A DNA stretch of 64,000 bases from Glandiceps talaboti. Lineage: Eukaryota > Hemichordata > Enteropneusta > Spengelidae. Location: the NCBI RefSeq assembly GCF_964340395.1, contig NC_135567.1, positions 8,825,658 through 8,889,657 of the forward strand, in the 5' to 3' direction. Positions 56,643-64,000 of the stretch are shown in pieces; position 1 is the first letter of the stretch; each line of letters opens with the position of its first letter. The position numbers were made by a program, and so were the translations under genes. A model generated the notes under the pieces. That model had not been told where the DNA came from. It made no database searches and saw only the letters and a program-made list of their open reading frames with translations.

Positions 56643-58226
56643 TAAAAAATGTCATAAAAATATTTTCTCTATTACAGCAGTTTCTAAACTAGATTGCTGA
56701 CAACACGATAGCCTTAAAAATGAATACATGTTAATACCAAGGAAATGTAATATTATTATTTGCTGATAAAATTTTACTTGCAGTATACAGTCACTCAATG
56801 TGGATACCATACTAGATATGCCAGGGAAGATGTAAAATCTAATTTTCCTCATAACTTTGCACCGTGTCAGTACTATACAAGTCTTGGCTACAGTAAGTAG
56901 CCCTTTGCTCGATCGTCATCAAACAAGACAGTATTTATAACTGTTGTTTATTAGTCATTAACATATTATATATTCTCCGAGAATCCGATTAATATTGTGT
57001 TCACCTTGAAATATATTTCTTTCTTGGTAGTTTATGGTGTAAAACAATAGCAAGACAAAAGGGGGTTTCACATGTAGCCTGGTAACATGTATTAAACTTG
57101 GTAATGGTCACAGGTATCAGAGAAGACGTGAAACACAAACACAGAAAAGTAATTTTTGATAAGACATGTAGTTCGTACTATAGCTATGCAAAGTAACAGT
57201 TCAATAGTTTGTACATGTATGATAAATCAACACATTAGGGGTGAGATCAGTAGGTAAAAAAAATATTTTAGCGAGGCCTTAGAAGCCCCTCCCCACCCCC
57301 TTCTAACTTAATTGGTAAAATTGTTGCACACGGCACAATCAATTTCAACTCAGTATGTAGCATTATGTAGTGCTATGCATACAAAGCCAGTATGTAGTGA
57401 GGAAAAAATAGCTATTTTATTGGTACAATAAATGTATTTAGTGCCATGCATAACAAATGTTTTTCCCATTTTTCAAACTGACATTTTTCGAAATGTTTGT
57501 ATTGGGGTACAAAACAGATTTCATTATAAAATACCTCCTCTCACCCCACCCTACACTAAAACAATTTAGTTTTTACCCTACATTGAACTATTGATCTCAC
57601 TTCTAATGGAGATGATTGTATTTATCATACATTAGATGAACAAAAATATACAGGAACTAGACTAACTATATATATGGACATTGAATAATCCAATATCTAG
57701 ACACAGGCTGGGTCAGGCACTTTCAGTCACAGTTTTTGCCATATATTATATCAAAGTGTCCTAAATTGTTTATGTTTGTGCACAATTCCACAGTTCAGGT
57801 CAATGGATTTTTGAGCCAGTAAACCTTAAGGTATTTCATTTCTTATATGTTACATGTAGAGCTACACATTCAAGTTTTTCTACCACAAGATGACACAATG
57901 CAACTCATGGCGTGCAATAGTGAGAAGTCATTTCTAGCAAATAACTGTTGCTTAAAGGTGGCCATGGTGCAGTGCTGTGACACCATACCATATGTATTGG
58001 ATGAATCAAAAGAGTTTATGTTATAGTTGGATGTATATTTATAACTATTTGTTTATGATTTATTGTTTACATGTGCATTTTTTTGAATAGCTCAAACAAC
58101 ACCTGCAAGGGGCAACATAGCAGCTCAATGACTACTACGCATGTGCATCCTATATACTATGCAATGTTTATTTGGTGGTTTTACCCAAGGATGCACTGCA
58201 GTACATTGACTATGCATGCATGTTCT
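56643..58226. other. Intergenic, nothing recognised
   Basis: Mostly unique AT-rich DNA. No coding signal supported by splice sites. Confidence 0.5.
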
Positions 58227-58785
58227 ATGTACGGTGTACAATCTCCACGCTGAGGGCGCTATCTATGATACCATCGTGAGGCCTCTGACTTGCCCCCCCC
58301 CCCTACCGGCCGTAAAAACTGTTTAATCACTTAAGGAGGAGCTTGTAAAAATAACCACCAATGCTGTAACTGAAATTTGTGAATGACAATTAAAACTCAC
58401 AATTACCAAAAACTGATAAGACAATAGTTAGTACTTTGTCATCATCATGTGATATTGGACATTATATTATAGAGTTTTAGCATTATAGAGGTTATTGAAT
58501 ATATATATATAGAGGGGTGGGGGGTTGACCTTAATTTGGGACTCAAAGAAGGGGGGGGGGGGGTCATCATTTTTACAAAGTGAATAAAGGGGGGGGGGGT
58601 CACCTTGTTTTCAATTAAACCAAATCATGAGCCACGCTCCTGTACTTAGATAAGTCCATACATTTAATGTCATAACTAGGTCAAAGCCCCTAAGCTCGCA
58701 CAGCTGGGTAGATTCATTTGTGATCGGCTGCCTCACGATGGTATCATAGATAGCGCCCTCAGCGTGGAGATTGTACACCGTACAT
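58227..58785. mobile_element. 559-bp element with perfect 55-bp terminal inverted repeats
   Basis: ATGTACGGTGTACAATCTCC ... CATCGTGAGG at 58227-58281 is matched base for base in reverse complement at 58731-58785. The interior has C/G runs and no coding capacity. Identical arms suggest a recent insertion or gene conversion. It ends 43 bases from the candidate exon at 58828. Confidence 0.88.
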
Positions 58786-58827
58786 ATAACATGTATAAGT
58801 TTGCCTACAAGTTTAATATAATGTTAC

Positions 58828-58963
58828 CTTCAATGTTTTCTACAACCTCAGATACTTGGAATGCCATAATGTCTTCTTCATCTGGATTTTCAAGGTGCAT
58901 TTCAATATGTACATATGAGGCGTTGACAGGTGGATATATTGTATGCCATCCCCGAAAATATAC
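58828..58963 (-). CDS. Possible extra upstream exon, unknown domain
   Basis: Acceptor CTCTCTCAG (inside a CT microsatellite) and donor GAAG|GTAACA (weak). Reads VYFRGWHTIYPPVNASYVHI, then EMHLENPDEEDIMAFQVSEV. Phase 0 in, phase 1 out, so it could splice to the PAN-like exon at 54497. No family recognised. It may belong to the receptor or to another gene. Confidence 0.35.
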
Positions 58964-59352
<389 letters not shown>

Positions 59353-59767
59353 TATTCACTGTACTTTTTAGATGTAGATACACAAAACCCAAGGCAATGG
59401 TACCGATAACATAAGTTTAACACACTAAAGTAAAAGTCGATAAGTACAGAGGGTCAACCAAAGGCAGATGGCACGTAATTATATTACATGTAACAGTTCA
59501 GACCTGGAGTCAAACAACACTGAAAATTTAAACACTTCGGATTTACGACAGTGCATATGGACATTTTCATATATGGATGGGGGACAAGCTATCATAAGCA
59601 GTTTAAGATTATCTATGGTCGTAGATTTTAAGAATGTCTGATGAGATTTTGACCATGGTAACAATATCCGTTTTACAAAAAAAGTCTTTTAATGAAACAA
59701 AGCTGACACCTGGGTTGGCTTGTCTTATATGATCTGATTGTGGACAATTTAGTATTACATGAGCCTC

Positions 59768-59877
59768 ATACATACATACATACATACATACATACATACA
59801 TACATACATACATACATACATACAGACAGACATACATACAGACATACAGACATACATACATACATACATACATACAT

Positions 59878-59940
<63 letters not shown>

Positions 59941-59945
59941 TACAT
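59768..59945. repeat. (CATA)n/(CAGA)n microsatellite
   Basis: Pure 4-bp period. Confidence 0.95.
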
Positions 59946-59959
59946 ACATGGACATAGAC

Positions 59960-61600
59960 AGAGAGACAGACATATTGAATAACAATAACAGACATACAGG
60001 GAGATACGCCAACCAGTAATATAAACTACTAATTATTTCATTTGCTAGATGAAATAAAGTTAATGCAAAATACGCGATAATACCGAATCTTTATACAGAG
60101 GAGATATGCATTTCATTATAATTAATGTATACTGCTTTTTATGAAATGTGTAGCCTGCATGCTTATATAAAGTCTAACATCCCCTCAATCACTCAATATG
60201 CAAATTACAGATTATAGTGCAAACCTATACCAACGCCACTCTGGGAAATACAGTTGAATTCATAATATCTTGGTTCTGGGGAGTAGTTTTAGTATTTTAC
60301 GTCATTAAAGTTTCGCTGGGTTGCCAAGGAACGCCAAACTGTTTTACACCTATATTGTTGTTTGTGATATACCATTGCACGACGCATCTTAGCAGACAAG
60401 ACTAGTTGTAAGATTCGCACTAAATCGTTTACTTGTTTAGGCGTACACAAATATTGTGTGGTTCCGATTACATTCAATTTCAAAATAAATGGGGTTGGTA
60501 GTATTTTTATTTCATTTTATTATATATTTCTTTCATATGAGAGTGTCTATTTCGGGTTTTCCATTATTTTCGAAATGATTTCTTTGTTGTTTATACTTCC
60601 TATCAGATATACAGCCATTACAGGTTAGAATAATAGTCTTTTAAGTTGTCGGTTTTCTCACCCACTATTACTTGCGAGACTTCACACAATCTTTTCGGTT
60701 TTATTCTTATTTTTCTTGAATTCGTAAACAAAAGTTGTGAGACAGCATAAAAACTAGATGGAGTCGGGTAATCGGAACCAACTTTTTTTATTTGGCCTTT
60801 TTGAACTCACTTCCATATTGTTTGCTTGCACACTGTATTTATTTGTTGCACACTGATTGTTTATGACTATCTGAAAGAAAATATCGTTATTCCTTGGAGT
60901 TAGGTTACCATCTTATAAGGTACATGTGTAAAGTTGTCAGCAAATGAATTTCTTTACTTGTATTAATATTGAAGTTTGTGATATTCAGATGTTATATAAT
61001 GGAGTACATACATCGACAATGGCATACATTAATGGCAAAGCGTGCATTTCCTATATACTATATTGAAGTAGGTATACATTTAAAATAGCAAAATGCATAA
61101 TTAATTACATCAAATATTGAATAGTCTTGAAATTGCATACGTGTAGATAAAGTCATTAAAATATTGTTTAGGCGTTTTTGTATCCACAAAGTATTGCTAC
61201 ATCCAGAAATGTCATATTTGTAATTTTGGCATATTTTTCAAAATTAACAAATGATTTACCTTTGGACTACTTAATAACAACAGCAACAACAACTTGCACT
61301 CATCTCTGTTAATAACAAATGTCAAGTGTTTTGATTAAACAACAGTGTGTCAACTAGAAGTTATGTGTTATGGACATAGAGAAATAAAGTTTACTCTTAC
61401 TTCTTAGATTTTGATTACCAGTGCAACTGTTCTTGTCAAAAGTCTCTCTCTGCCAGAGCGCGAGAGCGTAATTGTGAGTGACGATACTTGTGTGGCTAAA
61501 CCCTAACTGAGAAAAGCTCGTTAGATCCTGGTACCCTAGACAGATACTTACAGTGAAGAATCGTTTTACGTTCTGTTGATTTATGACAAATATACTATTT
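59960..61600. other. Intergenic, nothing recognised
   Basis: Unique AT-rich DNA; short open frames only. Confidence 0.5.
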
Positions 61601-61639
61601 AGGCACCAAACCGCAAAACATAACATTAAGCATCCCCAC

Positions 61640-62720
61640 AGTGGCACAGTGTAACTAGCGGTATCCCGCAAGGTCCAAGGATCAGTTCTAGGAGCAATTA
61701 TGTTTGTCATTTTATCAACGACCTACCTGACTCTGTATCTTCGGATTGCTATTTATTTGCGGACGACACAAAATTTACAATGGGATTAGCAACACTTCAT
61801 ACTCGCATATCATACAGCATGACTTAGATCAGCTATTTAAATGGAGCAGTGACTGACTACCAAAATTTCACCCTGACAAGTGTAACGTCCTTTCAATTCA
61901 CAATAGACACAAAGTTGTTTACACAAACTCATACACTATGCAACTACAAGATGGTTCCAAAGTGGTCTTCGAGACAATAACGAAAGAGAGAGATATTGGT
62001 GTGATAGTTGACAGTCAACTCAATTTTGATTTACATATTCAGAACTAAGTTAACAAAGCAAACAAAACAGTTGGTCTCATTAGACGTTCATTCAAATTCC
62101 TAGATATACCTACATTCAAACTTTTGTTTAAAGCACTAGTTCGCCCAATCTTGGAAAACAGTAGCAGTATATGGAGTCCATACAAGAAAAGGGATATTGC
62201 TAGCATAGAAAATGTGCAAAGACGTGTCACCAAAATGCTTCCTGGTTTAAAGAACCTTTCATATTATGATAGACTGAGGATACTAGACTTGCCAACTTTA
62301 AAATTTCGAAGACTACGAGTTGACCTAATTGAAATGTTCTAAATTATGACAGGGGTCTATGACAGAAGAGTTACAGAAGGCTTGTTCAAAATTAGTAAAC
62401 TTCACCAAACCAGAGTACATTCATTAAAAGTGTAAATGAAATGCCTGACTTGAAGTTAGGAAGAACTTTTTCACTCAGAGAACATATGGAACAACCTACC
62501 TGAGAGGGCTATCAATGCTACATCAGTGAACACTTTTAAGAACCGCATTGACAGTTTCCTGGACTCTCAACCCATGAAATGTAATATAGACGAAACATAC
62601 TACATGTTATCTGGACCGGACAAGCTACTGCAACTCTTGGATATTTATCAGAGAGCCTGCGTTCAGAATCAAGACTATAAACACTATAAACGTAACACTG
62701 GGCTTGTGAACATATGATTT
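61640..62720 (+). pseudogene. Broken CR1/jockey-type LINE reverse transcriptase
   Basis: VTSGIPQGPRISS, HFINDLPDSV and CYLFADDTKF near 61650-61775 are the reverse transcriptase palm motifs (S-G-I-P-Q-G and F/Y-A-D-D). Then LFKALVRPILENSSSIWSPY at about 62124 and NTFKNRIDSFLDSQPMKC at about 62529 match the C-terminal region. Frameshifts and stops divide the pieces. Confidence 0.8.
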
Positions 62721-62759
62721 TACGCTTTCGACGGATTTTGCTGGCAAAGAAGTAACCAA

Positions 62760-64000
62760 AGATGGCAGAAGCAGACATTCAATTAGCACTGCCGCTACCA
62801 CAGCCACAGGCACTACCCCAACAGCAAACATAAAGGTAATGCTATTCAACCTGGACTACAGAATGATAACGCTAATCAACCTGGACAAACTTGGAATGGT
62901 ATGACTCGTTTAGAGACTAGAATAATGTAGCCCAAGAAGTTACACATTGTTTTACCTCAAGATCACGTTTACAATCGGGCATGATGTATTCATTTTTTTA
63001 CAGAGATTTGAAAATGGCGTGTATATGACGAACTTAGACAGAATCGGCAAGGTCTGTCGAAACCAAGAGACATACGCTCTAGGCATAATTTATTGATGAT
63101 GAACTATTTAGCCCATTCTTACAGGGCTAGGGCCCAGAGATACAGAACATTGCCATCATTAATGATCCTGAGGATTTCCACCAGGCCGCAGGCCGTAGCT
63201 TATGGTCGCACAGCTGAAGTGGAGGGCGTTATAAGAAATAAAAAGGCTGGAGATATGCACACAGTGGAGATGAAAATGGAGGCAAGACATTCACGTCCCT
63301 GAAAGATACATTTAGCACCATAGTTCCACATACCTAGTCTCTACACAACAATATCACATCCAAAGTCGATGCTATGACAGAGATGATGCAACATATCACT
63401 ACTGTAAAGTCATTTAGATGGATATGTGTATATATATTCGTGTGAGTGAGTTGATAGAGATAGTCACAGGAGACAGTGTTTGGTATTTGAATGTTTTCTA
63501 CAGAATAATACTTTATAAATGTATGTACAGATGGATATAAGGGTCAGTTACACATTGATGATGAGGAGGAATGTGGATGTGTAAGTCATTAGGACCACTT
63601 GGTGGGTGAATGTTTATTTGTGGATACTACAACTACCAATGCCATCCCCGGCTATTCACTACACCTGGTCAAGCAATAACAACTAATACCAGACGACCAC
63701 AAGAATTCAGGGCAAACAGAATCGTTTTGATACTGATAATATAAATACTAATACTCGATTTAATATGTTCTCTTCTAAAAGGTGACAGGTTGATGGTGGC
63801 TGCCAAGTTAACACTGGTCAACAGATATGCAGATATTCCAATCCGTCCTACACCCAAAACCCGAGTCGTGGATGTTATAATTGCGGTCATGTAGGCCATA
63901 TATCATTGCAATGTTACACTTTCACTTTTCTTGTCAACAATGTGATCCAAAAAGTATGGAACTTTGTTGGGAATAAATATGTGACTCACAACAAAAAAAT
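62760..64000 (+). pseudogene. Gag-like retroelement remnant with CCHC zinc knuckle
   Basis: At about 63845-63925 one frame reads NPSRGCYNCGHVGHISLQCY: C-x2-C-x4-H-x4-C, the zinc knuckle of retroelement gag proteins (also of some cellular RNA-binding proteins). Upstream frames are broken. It runs towards the window end, so the rest of the element may lie beyond. Confidence 0.55.

Noticed and set aside
56652-56852. Receptor signal-peptide exon
   Set aside because: The Met-initiated frame has no proper hydrophobic leader or cleavage-like site, and its donor is weak.

Overview
This window is animal nuclear DNA, not bacterial. Three multi-exon genes have consensus GT/AG introns and exon phases that join without a break. 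Between and inside them lie satellites, microsatellites, fold-back elements and degraded retroelements. The gene set (an LEDGF/HDGF-related protein, an NXPE-family protein, and a receptor joining CUB, C-type lectin, LDLa, LRR and 7TM modules in the manner of snail GRL101) fits an invertebrate bilaterian, probably marine: a lophotrochozoan, lancelet or hemichordate. The species cannot be fixed from the sequence alone.

Region 1 (about 1-13150, + strand): the 3' nine exons of an HDGFL2/PSIP1-type chromatin protein. They carry a charged coiled coil, a complete integrase-binding-type domain (IBD), a poly-Gln tract and a Pro-rich tail. The PWWP end is upstream of the window. Its introns hold three large satellites: a tRNA-like 78-bp array, a 98-bp array and a 99-bp array ending in an inverted copy. 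They also hold at least two inverted-repeat elements.

Region 2 (about 13150-18620): the gap between two convergent genes. It holds direct and inverted repeat modules, a 74-bp array whose units carry splice-site-like sequence, a C-rich/CA array, and a TTTCACCATATATG-type satellite that runs into the coding end of the next gene.

Region 3 (18618-28093, - strand): a complete five-exon NXPE-family gene (575 codons plus stop). It includes a 56-nt microexon, a changed GDS-type esterase motif and a stop codon lying in satellite-like sequence.

Region 4 (28200-33180): the gap between the NXPE and receptor genes, with a TATG microsatellite, a Penelope-type GIY-YIG fragment, a decayed L1/Tx1-type LINE and a SINE-like motif.

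Region 5 (33266-54497, - strand, possibly an extra exon at 58.8 kb): the main find. Twenty-one exons read in one frame for about 1,666 codons. Module order is PAN-like, CUB, C-type lectin (QPD type), linker, seven LDLa, LRR N-cap, four LRRs, 7TM, a segment resembling a kinase catalytic loop without its Asp, and a long hydrophilic tail with ten near-identical 21-residue repeats plus older diverged ones. LDLa introns are all phase 1 and LRR introns all phase 2, as expected from exon shuffling.

Region 6 (54.5-64.0 kb): mostly non-genic. It holds a 142-bp palindrome, a 559-bp element with perfect 55-bp terminal inverted repeats, microsatellites, a broken CR1/jockey-type reverse transcriptase and a CCHC zinc-knuckle (gag-like) fragment at the end.

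All exon borders were set by eye from splice consensus and phase. No transcript or database evidence was available.
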